This document shows positions 1 to 10,780 of a DNA stretch of 64,000 nucleotides, piece by piece (position 1 is the stretch's first letter; each line of letters opens with the position of its first letter). The position numbers were made by a program, and so were the translations under genes. The notes under the pieces were generated by a model that saw only the letters and a program-made list of their open reading frames with translations, searched no databases and had not been told where the DNA came from. The DNA is from Strongylocentrotus purpuratus (taxonomy: Eukaryota; Echinodermata; Echinoidea; Camarodonta; Strongylocentrotidae), in contig NW_022145606.1 in assembly GCF_000002235.5 (NCBI RefSeq), positions 21,044,539 through 21,108,538 of the forward strand, given 5' to 3'.

Positions 1-1800
1 CGGGCGAGGAAACGAATTGAATGGAAGGGGATGAAGTAGATCGAGATTTGGAGTTTTATATAAATACTCCCTCTCTATTTTTCTCTCTATTTTTCTTTCT
101 TGTGAAATGTCATGAGCTTCGATCCTTCATAAAATTCTGAAAAACCTCTCCAATGGGTTCATTAAGTTGTCTGAGATTGATAGTAGAATATGTTGCTTTG
201 GTGTGGAGAATACTGTAGGCGACACGTATACATATACTTAATCTATTTTGTTGGATGTTCGTTCCTCTTATCTAATACGAAAACCTTTTAACACGACCCC
301 ACATTCAATGTCCCTGTCAATTAAATGTCATGAAGTATTTATGAAGGGAAATATTGGCCTAGACAAGCCTTCAAGATTAGTTAACTTATTCCAGTGCAAG
401 ATTAAGCTATACAGGTATCCAAGGTATTGTCAAGAAGTGAATCAAGTTCACAAATGAGCTATTTCGCAAAGCCTTTTCGCGTTGCACAAAGCGATTCTTT
501 TGTCAATTTGTGCCCAGTGTTGTGTGTAAAATTGCATGTTGCGAACGAGCGACCTTCCAGAGAGGAGAAAGAAGCAATGGAAATGTTAATCAAGAAGCAT
601 TAAGCTAGTCAAGAAGACGTCCAATACATATATTGGTAAATACTGATATCCATTCCACTTAACTTGTCTTTTGATTTTTTTTCTGAATAAAAATGAAAAA
701 ATAGGTGACCCGATTCCTTAATGCCAGTTCGTGTATTGAAGGGGAAAGAAAGTTCGTGTGATGAATAAAAAAAAAATAAAGTAACCGAGCTAACCTTTGT
801 CGGCTTTTCTCCTCCTGATATTAAATGAAATTTTAAGTAGGAAATTAAATCCTTTTCATTTAATGTAACTTTATTATCTGTTTCATTTCTTTACATTTGA
901 AATTGTCTCATTCTGCAGATGACAGTCTAACAGATTATTATCCAGCTTTAAATTCAAGAAGAAATAAATCCTTGGACATTTAATAATGCACTCTGAACAA
1001 GAAACATGGTATTTTACTTGATCTTATGATTAGTGTCATAGTCGGATGAATCATTCTTAAATATGTAATGGAAATTCAACTCAATTATCGAAACATTATC
1101 AATCTCTATAGCTACCTACATTACGTAAGTTCTTAAGATACTCAATGATCAATCATTTAGTTTTACACTAGTATATTTGTATTTAAAGAATGACTGAACG
1201 AATCGATCAATAGAAGTAATGGATGACAATTACTTAATAAATACGTAGATAGATAGATAACAAACCAAATAATCAATCAATAAATGAATAAATGAACGAT
1301 ATATTAAATTTGTCATAGTGCTGACATGATAGCAACTCCTTATTAATTTTTTTTTTTAAACCAAAATCAATTACAACTGCCGTGTACGTCACATGTTGAA
1401 ATATGCGAACATGAAAATGACGTAATACATAATTCTGAAAATAGTTTATGTCTATGGGACCATACAATAGGATATTATAATAGCCCTTCAGATCAGTTGA
1501 TTTTTCGAACATAGTTGCGATCATGTTAGTATGATAGAGATATTGAAGTATAGAACAATTAAACAATGATGGAGAGTCCATTAAACAAAATAGACCATTG
1601 AATTAACAAAGGCTTTTATTAACACAACACTTTGCAATATAGTAACAGAAAATCTAAATCCTGAAGCGAACAAACAGTACTTTCTTAAGGCCATTGTTCT
1701 CCTTATGTCAAATTGCACCTTCGAACTCATATGCTGTTGGCATCTCTTATTTTGAGGAATGTCATGCCACTTCATATATTATAATGAATATCAGTCTGGA
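1..1800. repeat. segmental duplication copy A: upstream flank of a GPCR gene lying off the left edge
   Basis: This stretch is collinear with the sequence beyond the two receptor genes (7401-8215 and 15390-17440). It has the same TATA region, the same CT-rich leader, the block around CCAATGGGTTCATT, the block CAAAGCCTTTT..GTTGCACAAAGCG, and the AATAATGCACTCTGAACAAG block near 980. In copies B and C this sequence lies immediately upstream of a minus-strand receptor start codon, so a third receptor should sit just left of base 1. I see no convincing gene inside the stretch. The open frames at 248-457 and 1273-1775 are not conserved in the paralogous copies. Confidence 0.8.
53..62 (-). promoter_or_regulatory. 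TATA box of GPCR copy A (coding region off the window)
   Basis: On the minus strand this reads TATATAAAAC. The same decamer stands about 90 bp upstream of the ATG in the two complete receptor copies, so the missing start codon would lie roughly 30-40 bp before the window. Conservation in three duplicated copies supports it as a core promoter element. Confidence 0.6.
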
Positions 1801-2640
1801 ATCTCATTTAGAGTAACATTGAGTAGAATGGCTAGAGTAGATACTAGGGGCTGTGCTCGCCAGTGAGAATCCGCTGCACGACAACCTTGTTTCAGTGATT
1901 TCTAATTTATACGTATACAGTGTACTTCTGATAAAAAAAGAGAAAGCAATAGTTTAATCATTTAATCCTAAATTATACTTACATTTAATTCTTGAAACAA
2001 TTTGAACACGTTTTCCGTTCATGTTTTGTACAGCTTGGGGGGGGGGGTAAAAATCATACTTAGACAGGCGTGTTGCCACTGGTGTTTTGTTGGTGTTTTG
2101 TTTTTCAGACACCACATTCTTTATCATGTCTTAATTTTACGAAATTGTTAAACTGTATCGCAGCTTCATAACAGATATTGAACAAAAGATATTGACATTT
2201 GTGCTTGTTTAATGTTAATCATAAACTCGTATCATGCAATTAAACATTTTTTTCATAGTGCATGCCTGCATCGAGGAGGTCAATTGCTTCCCTGCAAAAT
2301 ACAAATTATACACATTACTTTAATGATCACTTTTAACTTAACTTCTTCGAGAAAATCAATTGTTTTCTAAATAGGCTTGTTTTATGTCACACAGGACACT
2401 GGGCCAACATCGGGCTAGCTTACATTTTAACATGGGGCCAACGTCTCATTTAAGATGTTGACCTTACGTCGGAAAATAAAATTAGCCCGATGTCACATTG
2501 CTAGCTGGGATAGCTGTACTAATACAACATCAGTTATGGACAATTCGATCATGATGTTGTATTGCCTTTACCGAAGTGTGAACATATAATCAATTATTGG
2601 TAAAAGACCATCTTGATATCAAGATTATTGAAATACATCT
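1800..2640. other. gene-free spacer between duplication units
   Basis: No gene is recognised. There is a G-run at about 2036-2047. From about 2395 the sequence (CCCGATGTC..CATTGCTAGCTGGG, then a block ending GGTAAAAGACCA) is homologous to 12960-13140, which marks the left boundary of duplication unit B against unit C. Confidence 0.6.
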
Positions 2641-2798
2641 TTTTCTCATTACTATAATAATTTCATCATTATAATTATCATTACTATTGTTTTCATCATC
2701 ATCATCATCATTATTATCATCATCTTCATCATTACAATGATTATTATTATCATCATCATCACTACCACCACCACCGTCGCCATCATCATAATATTATT
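2640..2798 (+). repeat. ATC/ATT trinucleotide microsatellite, target of the large insertion
   Basis: Impure (ATC)n/(ATT)n. It resumes at 6240-6300 after a 3.4 kb insertion. The corresponding microsatellite of unit C (13200-13345) is uninterrupted and gives the empty site. Confidence 0.85.
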
Positions 2799-5700
2799 AG
2801 GTGATACGTACGTAGACGTATCACCTTTTGATTTCGTCAAGATTTTTATTATTTATTTATTTATTATTATTCTTCCTCGAATTTGTTCGCAGGATATCTC
2901 AAGACTGAATAAAGCCATTATCATGAAACTTGCCATGATGATAGATCTTAGTCTAACTTAGAACTGCGTGACTTTTCAAAGACTCAAATTGATCATGACG
3001 TCATCCATGCGCCATTTTGTGAAAATCAACTTATGATCATATCTTCAAAACGGAAAGTAATTTTCCATTCATATTTATCATGAATAAGATCAATATCCTT
3101 CCGGTCAATTTCAGATCAAAAAACGTGCGCAAATCTGCGCGTACGCGTTCGTGCGCGCGTTTACGTGCGCGCAAAAAAATAAAATGCTCCAAATCATTTC
3201 CAATTTTTTTTGCATACGTTTCAAGCCATAAGGAGCATTTGACAAAAAATCAGTCAAACGCGCATGCGCGCGCGTTTTTTGCGCGTTCTGGCATTTTGCA
3301 ACATATAATCGCCAAATTTTCTCTGTCATCATGTTTGGCACATTTTTCCAAGCATTTTGATACCATGTTCATCTCTTTATCACTATTAATAACGGAATGA
3401 GCGTCCGTCCAAAATAAATATCTGCGCGCGCGAGGTCATGTATTACATAGCATATATGGGCAAAAATATGCCTATAAAAAGTACATCGGGATGAATAAGG
3501 ACTGCCATTTTTGTTTCATATCTAGATACAGTATGAGTCGGAGATATGATTTCATATCTTTTTAGGCTATTAAATACATCTTGACGTCATCATAATGGCC
3601 TTGAAAGTCAAACTACAAAATTGCATATTATGACGTCATTATATTTATGGAAAATTTAGTGTATTTCTCATAATATTGACTGATTTTCTTCCAAATTTCG
3701 GTATCTTGTAGTTGAGGCAATTGCCCTCAGGATAAATACACACTACTTTTTTTTTCATTGACGTCATCATAGTACAAAATTCAATTAAAGGCCACATTTC
3801 AGAATTTTCTTAATTTGCGTGTTATGCCTAAGGAAGGTGAATTTCGTTTACATCATGAATCTTTATGACATTGATCTTTGAGCACTATCTAGCTTATTGG
3901 TATTCTATGTTCTCCCAAATTTTGATACGGTGTAGCTAATAAAATATCTACAATATTGTCGTACATCATTTATCATTTCGATGACATCATGATGAAAATT
4001 TCAATTAAAGGTGACATGTCAGAATTTTCTTAGTTTGCGTGTTAGGCGACTTTTTCTGAAATCCTGATTCTAAAAATCTCTATCGAATACCTGAAGGGGG
4101 CGCTATACCACTCTTAATCATGGTCTTTATCGTATTTATGATCACTATCATTAGATCATCATCGGCACACTTTCATGATAACAAAATAGCACGTATCACC
4201 TAATTCGTCAAAGTGACGAATTAAAGTCTAGTATTTATTTTGTGTCTGTATAGAAGAAATTATTATTATTCTTCCTCAGTTTTGTTCGCAGGATATCTCA
4301 AGACTGAATAAAGCCATTGTCATGAAACTTTCAATGATGATAGATCTTAATCTAACTTAGAACTGCGTGACTTTTCAAAGACTCAAAATTATCGTGACGT
4401 CATCCAGGCGCCATTTTGTGAAAATCAACTTATGATCATATCTTCATAACGGAAAGTAATTTTTCATTCATATATAACATGATTAAGATCAATATCCGTC
4501 CGGTCAATTTCAGGTCAATAAACGTGCGCAAATATGCGCGTGCGCGTTCGTCCGCGCGTTTATGCGCGCGCAAAAATTTAAAATGCTCTAAATCATCCCA
4601 ATTTTTTTTTGCATACGTTTCAGGCCATATGGAGCATTTGACAAAAAATCACGCTCACGCGCATGCGCGCGCGTTTTTTGCGCGTATTAGCATTTTGCAA
4701 CATTGAATCGCCGAATTTTCTCTATCATCTTATTTGGCACATTTTTCCAAGCATTTTGATAACTTGTTCATCTTTTAATAACGCAATGAGCGTCCGTCAA
4801 AGTTGACAGCGCGCGCGAATCTGCGTTATCTTTATCCACAATATATGGGCAAAATCATGCCTATACAAAATTCATTGTAACTCTTCAGAATAGATAGAAA
4901 CCCCCAATATTTTTTCATATTTAGATAGATTATAAGTCGGAGATATGATTTCATGTCTCATTTGACCCTCAATTAACTCATGACGTCATCATAATGGCCT
5001 CCAAACTCAAAATTTCAATTTGCATATTATGACGTCAGTATATTTTTGGAAAATTTATTGTATCTCTGTAAATGTGGATCAATTTTCTTTCAAAATTTGA
5101 TATGTTCTAGCTGAGACAATTTTCTACAAATGCAGTATCCACAATTTTTATTTTTGACAAAAGTATCATGGTGTATTTTTGCGATGAAAGGAAGCATGTC
5201 AATTTTTTCACATTTTGCGTGTATTCTCTATGGGACATGACTTTTTCTCAAAACTGGATTCTACACTCCTGTCTTTCGCGAGCAAAATCTCCGTTGTTTT
5301 AGCTTCTTTTTTCGCCGAGCTTTGGATATGTTGTAGCTGAGACAATGAGCTATCACAAATGTGTCCTTTATTTTTCGATTAGATGCCGGGATCATGCCCA
5401 TATTTCACTTGCAAAGTAGAATTTCTGAATTCCATTTCCCGTTTACGTGTAATCGCTATGGGAGATGTTTTGGTAAATCGGTATACGCACTTGACTTTCA
5501 ACCTCGAGATCCCTGGTTCGAGTCTGGGTGTCTCCAACAATTTTTTGCTTCACTTTTTTTTCCTTTTGACCTTCACTGTACAATCTCCTTTGATTATTTA
5601 AACACGTAGAATCGCAAATAATGTCATAAATAACCCTTTTTACTTTATTATTACCCTATTTTCACTTAATCCGATACTTTTTGCGTGTAATCCCTATAGG

Positions 5701-6234
5701 AGATGACTTTTTCTAAAATCTGGAGTCTACATTCCTGTCTTTTGCGAGCAATATCGCCGTTATTTCGGCTTGGATTTTGTTGATTTTTGAGTATGTTGTA
5801 GCTGAGACTATATGCTATCTAAATCAACCCTCATTTTTTCAATAAGATGTCATGATCGCGCTCATGATCATGATCATGATCATCATGATCATCATTATCA
5901 TAATGATGATAATCATTTATCAATTACATTTTCATTTCTTTGAATAAGATAAAAATCGTCAAAAGGTGTTCTTCATGATGTAAATTAGAGTCAAATGTGT
6001 AACTGGTTACTGCACAGGGTCAAAGGTCATATATTGTTTCAATCTATCTTCCCTAGATCCATGATGATCAAGGAGACACAATTTAATCTTGACATATGAA
6101 TAGATCATAATGGGAGAAGCATATGAATGGGAGAAGCATTTTACAAAATAATATATCGTGTAATGCATTATTCGTTATGTAGACCATTATCATACGTATC
6201 ACCTAATTCGTCTAAGTGACGAATTAAAGTCTAG
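2798..6234 (+). mobile_element. Helitron/Helentron-like non-autonomous element, two head-to-tail units
   Basis: Unit 1 (2798-4231) starts with a perfect hairpin, GGTGATACGT..ACGTATCACC (2800-2825). Its 3' end repeats ACGTATCACC (4191-4200), then a 9-bp hairpin AATTCGTCA/TGACGAATT (4202-4222), then CTAG followed by T. Unit 2 (about 4232-6234) has the same 3' end at 6194-6234 but lacks the 5' hairpin. A 3' hairpin close to a CTAG terminus is the hallmark of Helitrons. The subterminal inverted repeat at both ends fits the Helentron/HINE type in particular. The units share CG-rich cores (3120-3300 and 4510-4690), and unit 2 also has internal repeats about 230 bp apart near 5225, 5455 and 5690. 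No Rep/helicase reading frame is present, so the element is non-autonomous. It sits in a microsatellite that is uninterrupted in unit C. Family assignment is inferred from structure alone. Confidence 0.65.
5461..5535 (+). other. tRNA-like segment inside the Helentron-like element
   Basis: About 75 nt can be drawn as a cloverleaf. The ends GGAGATG and TGTCTCC pair over 7 positions (two wobble). A B-box-like TPsiC loop GGTTCGAGTCT is clear, and the anticodon-arm region is CTTGA..TCGAG with an oversized loop. The 5' half is also present in the sister repeats of the element (near 5700) without the tRNA-like 3' half, so part of the fold may be accidental. It is at best a degenerate tRNA-derived piece, not a working tRNA gene. 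Confidence 0.35.
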
Positions 6235-6422
6235 TTGTAATTGTTATTATCATCAGCATCATTATAATTAGTATTATCATCATCTACATAATAATTTACT
6301 GGTCAGTAGTCCTTTCTAGCGAAGGGTTAGGGATAATACATGCCTAACAACGTAATGTGGTCAACCAATATCGACGTCGCTATTGGATAATAGCGACTGA
6401 TACCCAATGTAAGCTGGCTTCC

Positions 6423-7400
6423 TCAAATATGACCAAAAATACCGGTTTTATCTGAGTCAGACATGGTCCATATGTCCCTAAAACCCTGCCGGAATCTTTT
6501 GTTCTGCCATGCATAAATGGAAGGGTTGGCGAATGAATTGAAAGAGGCAAGAACAATTGTTAAACGATGCAATGTACCAAGATAAAACGATTCTGGCAAG
6601 ACACCAAGATTGAAACAGAAGTAAGCGAATTGATTGGGTCCCAGGGTGACGATGAATATTGCAACAACGATGGTCATCATTCGAAGTACCTTCCGTCGTG
6701 CAGCAAGATGATAGGTTGGTCTAGGATGCGATTTTGAGGAGAAGCGACGGGATTGGCGAAGCAACGCACGAGCGCTGAGGATTTGCGTCGTGAACATAGT
6801 CATCACGGGAATCACGTAGAGAAACGCGAAGGTAAGGGAACCGACAAAAACCCTCATGAATTCGGTGGGAAAAGGTACCATACATTTGTGGGTCACTGGT
6901 TCAATCGTCGAGCGAAAACCGGTGAAAAGATTAGTTAATGAGCCCATCCATAAGACAACAATCACACAGTGAACACGACGTTTGCTGAAATAACGGTGAT
7001 ACTTTAACGAGTAAACTATAGCAATGTATTTGTCAAAACAGACCAGGAGAAGAATATACATTGAAGCAGTAATGCATGTCCACTGAAATCCGTTGGTATA
7101 CACAATCCAACAGTAGGAATGCCCTAGCCAGTTGGAAGGCACCGTTATAGCTCTCGGGAAAGGTAACAGGAACAACGAAGTCAAACAATCGGCTACAGCA
7201 AGACAACCTATCAATATGTCCGTGGATCTACTGACGGGGCGTTGATGAAACAGCACCATGATGACCATCAGGTTACCTAGAGTGCCAAAGCAGGCGGATG
7301 CCAACTGAAGGATCGTGTCCCAGGCTCCCCACTCTACATCCTGCCATGTCCATGTATGAGAAACATTAGCAGATATTCCCGTTGTCATCATTGCGACCAT
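6423..7400 (-). CDS. rhodopsin-family (class A) GPCR, copy B
   Basis: Single-exon, intact 325-aa seven-transmembrane receptor of the plasma membrane; the ligand is unknown. Landmarks in order: N-glycosylation site NVS near the amino end; TM1 with GNLMVIMVL; TM2 LAVAD; a TM3 cysteine (SYC) that would pair with the extracellular-loop-2 cysteine (THKC); a TM3 end reading DKYIAI where the family has D/E-R-Y; TM5 around FLYVIPVM; TM6 with TLGP instead of CWxP; TM7 NPSIY (NPxxY); and a short tail ending FGHI. Lys in place of the DRY arginine is odd, because that residue normally controls G-protein coupling. The start is the ATG aligning with copy C; an in-frame GTG upstream is not needed. It is very similar to copy C over its whole length. 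It belongs to the general class of lineage-expanded, often intronless urchin rhodopsin-type receptors; the closest named receptor cannot be given from sequence alone. Confidence 0.9.
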   Translation of the reverse strand: MVAMMTTGISANVSHTWTWQDVEWGAWDTILQLASACFGTLGNLMVIMVLFHQRPVSRSTDILIGCLAVADCLTSLFLLPFPRAITVPSNWLGHSYCWIVYTNGFQWTCITASMYILLLVCFDKYIAIVYSLKYHRYFSKRRVHCVIVVLWMGSLTNLFTGFRSTIEPVTHKCMVPFPTEFMRVFVGSLTFAFLYVIPVMTMFTTQILSARALLRQSRRFSSKSHPRPTYHLAARRKVLRMMTIVVAIFIVTLGPNQFAYFCFNLGVLPESFYLGTLHRLTIVLASFNSFANPSIYAWQNKRFRQGFRDIWTMSDSDKTGIFGHI

Positions 7401-7485
7401 TCTTTCCACGTCAGCTCAGGCGAGAAATCGAACTAAAGTGTAATGATTAAAGTAGATCGAGATTTAAAGTTGAAGTAAAACTTTT

Positions 7486-7495
7486 GTTTTATATA
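7486..7495 (-). promoter_or_regulatory. TATA box of GPCR copy B
   Basis: The minus strand reads TATATAAAAC, ending about 86 bp upstream of the ATG at 7400. The same decamer stands at equivalent places in copies A and C. Transcription would start roughly 30 nt further on, giving a leader of 50-60 nt with no intron. Confidence 0.6.
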
Positions 7496-7750
7496 TTCCC
7501 TCTTTCTTCCTCTCTATTTTTCTTTCTCATGTGAAATATCACGAGCTTCGATCCTTCACTAAATTCTCAAAATCCCCTCCAATGGGTTCATTTAGTTTGC
7601 TGAGGTTGATAGCAGAAGAGGTTACTGTGGAGAGGATAATTTCAAAGTCTGATATGTGTTGTGAAAAATACTGAAGACGACACGCATACATGTACTTAAC
7701 TTATTTCGTGGATGTTCGTTCCTCCAACCTAGGTTAATCCGTAAACCTTT

Positions 7751-7952
7751 AAACACAACCACGCAGTTAATTTACCTGTCAAATTTCTATGTCACAAAGT
7801 ATTGATCAAGGCTATACAGGTGTCAAAGGTATTGTCAAGGAGTGAATCAATAAACACAACCACGCAGTTAATTTACCTGTCAAATTTCTATGTCACAAAG
7901 TATTGATCAAGGCTATACAGGTGTCGAAGGTATTGTCAAGGAGTGAATCATG
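7751..7952. repeat. recent 101-bp tandem duplication
   Basis: Bases 7751-7851 and 7852-7952 are nearly identical, with about one mismatch near the end of each unit. Copies A and C have a single unit, so the duplication is specific to copy B and young. Confidence 0.9.
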
Positions 7953-8285
7953 TTCAGAGATGAGTAAATTCGCAAAGTTTTTTGGCGTTGCAATTTGTGC
8001 CTCTTGTTTTGTGCAAAATTGCACGTGATGCAAAAGAGCGACTTTCAGAGAGAAGAATCAAGCAGTGGAAATGTCAATCAAGACGCATTAAGCTTGTATG
8101 ATACTGATATCCATTCCACTTAACTTGTCATGTGATTGTGTTTACATAGAAATGCTAAATGGGTGACTCCAATACTTGCCAGTTCGTGTATTGCACGGGA
8201 AAGAGAGTGCGTGGAGTGGTTTAGGAGCTATCTTTTCCAAGCGATATAGTGTCCTTAAAACTATAAGCTAAGGAAGATAACCAAC

Positions 8286-8367
8286 AGTCTTTTTCAAGAC
8301 TATACCAACAGTCCTTTTCAGGACTACACACCCTCAAGAACGATTACAGAGAGTCCTTTTCAGGACT
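8286..8367 (+). promoter_or_regulatory. three histone-mRNA-type 3' stem-loops in tandem
   Basis: Three 16-nt hairpins lie at 8286-8301 (AGTCTTTTTCAAGACT), 8310-8325 and 8352-8367 (both AGTCCTTTTCAGGACT). Each has a 6-bp stem and a TTTC loop and fits the metazoan histone stem-loop pattern NGYYYTNNTNARRRCN. The first two are preceded by CCAACA, like the A/C-rich 5' flank used by SLBP. The middle one is followed after about nine bases by CAAGAACGA, close to the histone downstream element CAAGAAAGA that pairs with U7 snRNA. No histone coding sequence lies upstream within the window. The function is inferred from the motif only. Confidence 0.55.
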
Positions 8368-8430
8368 CCTCAATCATCCCTCTCGCTCTCTCACATTGTG
8401 CACCCGTAAGCCTACTGTACAAAAAGCAAT

Positions 8431-8930
8431 ATGTTTTTTTTAAATGACAACTCCTCAGATCTTTGTAAAATAAATTGTGGTGTTCCACAAAGTAGCATAT
8501 TAGGCCCGCTCTTATTTATTCTATATATTAATGACTTTTGTCGATCATCTGATATTTTGTATTTCGTACTGTTTGCTGATGACACAAATTTATTTTTTTC
8601 TCACAAAGACTCTCATATATTAGTTGAAAAGAATCAACACTTAAATGTGTCATATTTTATCGTGGATTAGAGCGAACAAATTATCTTTAAATCTCCAGAA
8701 AACGAAGTATATGTTATTTAGTAAATTGCATTGCCAGCAAACATAGTTTTTGAAAATTTACTCCATTGGAGTGTTTCATTAATACATTTTTGGGTGTAAC
8801 GGTTGACCAAAAGTAAAAACAATCACATCGACAATATTTGTAAAATAATTTCTCGAAATATTGGTATTATTTGCAAAGTAAAGACATGTCTTCCTCTTAA
8901 TTCCTTAATTATGCTTTATAATGGAGGAAG
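8431..8930 (+). mobile_element. LINE reverse-transcriptase fragment (CR1/L2/Jockey-like)
   Basis: The translation shows RT block GVPQ-S-ILGPLLF-YIND, the catalytic FADDTN box near 8575, then (after a frameshift near 8655) a WIRANKLSLNLQKT segment, then a FLGVTVD box near 8790 and a final LPLNSLIMLYN segment. These are consecutive conserved blocks of a non-LTR RT. The copy lacks both ends, carries stops and is dead. It and the hairpins at 8286-8367 occupy the place of the 16.2-17.5 kb segment of copy C. Confidence 0.85.
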
Positions 8931-10780
8931 GAAGAGACGAAACAAGCAGAAGTGTTCTCGATAACCCAGTTCATTGCTTCCCCGTATTGTCTTGTTTGTT
9001 TCGCTTCAGTTTTGTTGTCAGAGACGACGAGACATTATGTTGTTTGCGTATCTATCTTTAATTAAGAGAGTCTTGCAGCGATTGATGGAAATGTTCAACA
9101 GGAAAGCAACAATTAATGAAATCAGCTGTGAGAAAGAGATGATAAACGAATTTCGGATTTAAGTCTTTGTCAAGTAAACACAAATTAAATAACAAAAAAA
9201 AAATGCCTTACCAATAGCTAAGTGATAGATATATATTATATATCTGCACATATATATATATATATATATATAACATTTTTTGTGAGAGACATTTTGAGCT
9301 AAATTAGACACCCTACTAATATTCCTGGATACGCCACTGTACTCCTAAATTGCCTGTGTTCGCAATATAATTCTCACAGACCTCATACGATCGTGACCCG
9401 CTCAATAAAGGACTTAATTTATGTGATCTCGTCTGGTTTTAATTTGTTCAGCAAAGGTCAAAAAGTGATTCCATCTCTCTTTCCCCCGCTCTCTCTCTCC
9501 TTCTCTCTCTCTCTCTCTATCTATATATCTCTCTTTATCTTTAACACTGTCTTTTTGACTGCCTCTCTGTGTCTTTCTCTCTCTCACTTTCCCTGTTTTC
9601 ATTGCCTTTTTCACTGTCTCTCTTTCTCTCTCGCACGCTCTCTCTCATGCACTCTCACTAACACTGTCTCTCTACAACACTGTTTTTTCACTGTCTTTTC
9701 ACTGGTTCTGTCTCTCTCTCACTCAATCTCTCTCTCTATCACTGTCTCTTTCTTTTTCTCCCTCACTCTCTCCCCTCACTCTCTCTCTCTCCCTCACTCT
9801 CTCTCTCTCTCTCTAACACTGTCTTTTCACTGTCTCTTTCACTGGCTCTTTTCTCTCTCTTTGTTATCACCATCATCGATCAAATATCAAAAACTGCCAC
9901 CGATTCTGATTCAAAATTAATATTTTAGAAATATGAAAGAGACCGGCCCATTTGCAGCCAACATCAAATGCTGTAGAAGTTTGCATATTATGAATATGTC
10001 ACGTACGTCCTATTTGTGCAATCTAAACGTTAGCAGTGTCCTATTATTTAAATTATGCAAGGAAACCTGTTTACTTGCTAGACTTCACTGCCAGACACTA
10101 TTGATTGACTGACTGGCTTTTCCTTCTTTGGTAATAACATGTATTAAATGAGCTGTAAGGGTACTTGAGTATTTGTCTACATCCACAACCCACTTCTCGT
10201 AATGGCTGAAATAAAACTGATTGAATTTTTGCGCTGCACAAGACTTACCTCCATTTGGTACAAGTGTCCGAAAGTCAGACTATTACTAAACGGATTGCAA
10301 TCACTATAGTTTGTCTCTTTCTCTTATATATGTATATATTTACATTTCTATACACACCCTTTCACTTGAATGTTTTAGTTTTTTAAATATAATGATATGT
10401 TTAATTTTGTTTATGTGAAGCAAATACATGTTCAATGTGATTACAAATTGTGCTTGGTTAAAATTCTAAATGTAAATATATAGAGAGAGAAGGCGCGACT
10501 CAACACACACAATTATTCTCACACACACCCTTTTTTGTTATAAGAATTTTTTTTTATTCTCCAAATGTGTAATACAAACATACAATTGAATAAAATGATG
10601 AAAAATTATATATTCAGCTGATAAATCCCCTCAATTTAGTAATGTCAAATTGATTACTGTTGTATCAAATATTCAAAAACATTAACTGACAAAGCATACA
10701 TTAACACATTTCCAGTAGTACTCGCAATATAGTACCGAATTACTAATGTCATATTCGCTCGTCGTGTAGGTTACTGATGA
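8931..10780. repeat. duplicated spacer (matches 17520-18760 and 20850-21580) with microsatellites
   Basis: No gene. It contains an (AT)n run at about 9246-9272 and a long impure (CT)n tract at about 9475-9865. The blocks around 8990 (TTGCTTCCCCGTATT), 9050 (AATTAAGAGAGTCTTGCAGC) and 9950 (CCCATTTGCAGCCAACATC) recur in copy C. The open frame at 9393-9920 is only the translation of the CT tract. Confidence 0.75.

Larger units (their letters stand above)
7401..8215. repeat. segmental duplication copy B: upstream flank of GPCR B
   Basis: Collinear with 1-720 and 15390-16200, including the CT-rich block at 7497-7535 and an inverted CCAAT motif near 7578. Homology to the other copies stops at about 8215, where the hairpin/LINE insertion begins. 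Confidence 0.8.

Noticed and set aside
2652-2961. Met/Ile- and Thr/Ile-rich open frames
   Set aside because: They are translations of the ATC/ATT microsatellite running into the Helentron-like end.
9393-9920. 175-aa open frame rich in Leu/Ser
   Set aside because: It is the translation of a CT microsatellite. Similar frames at 18026-18373, 35404-35664, 42591-42980, 46143-46544 and 63410-63697 are likewise low-complexity.
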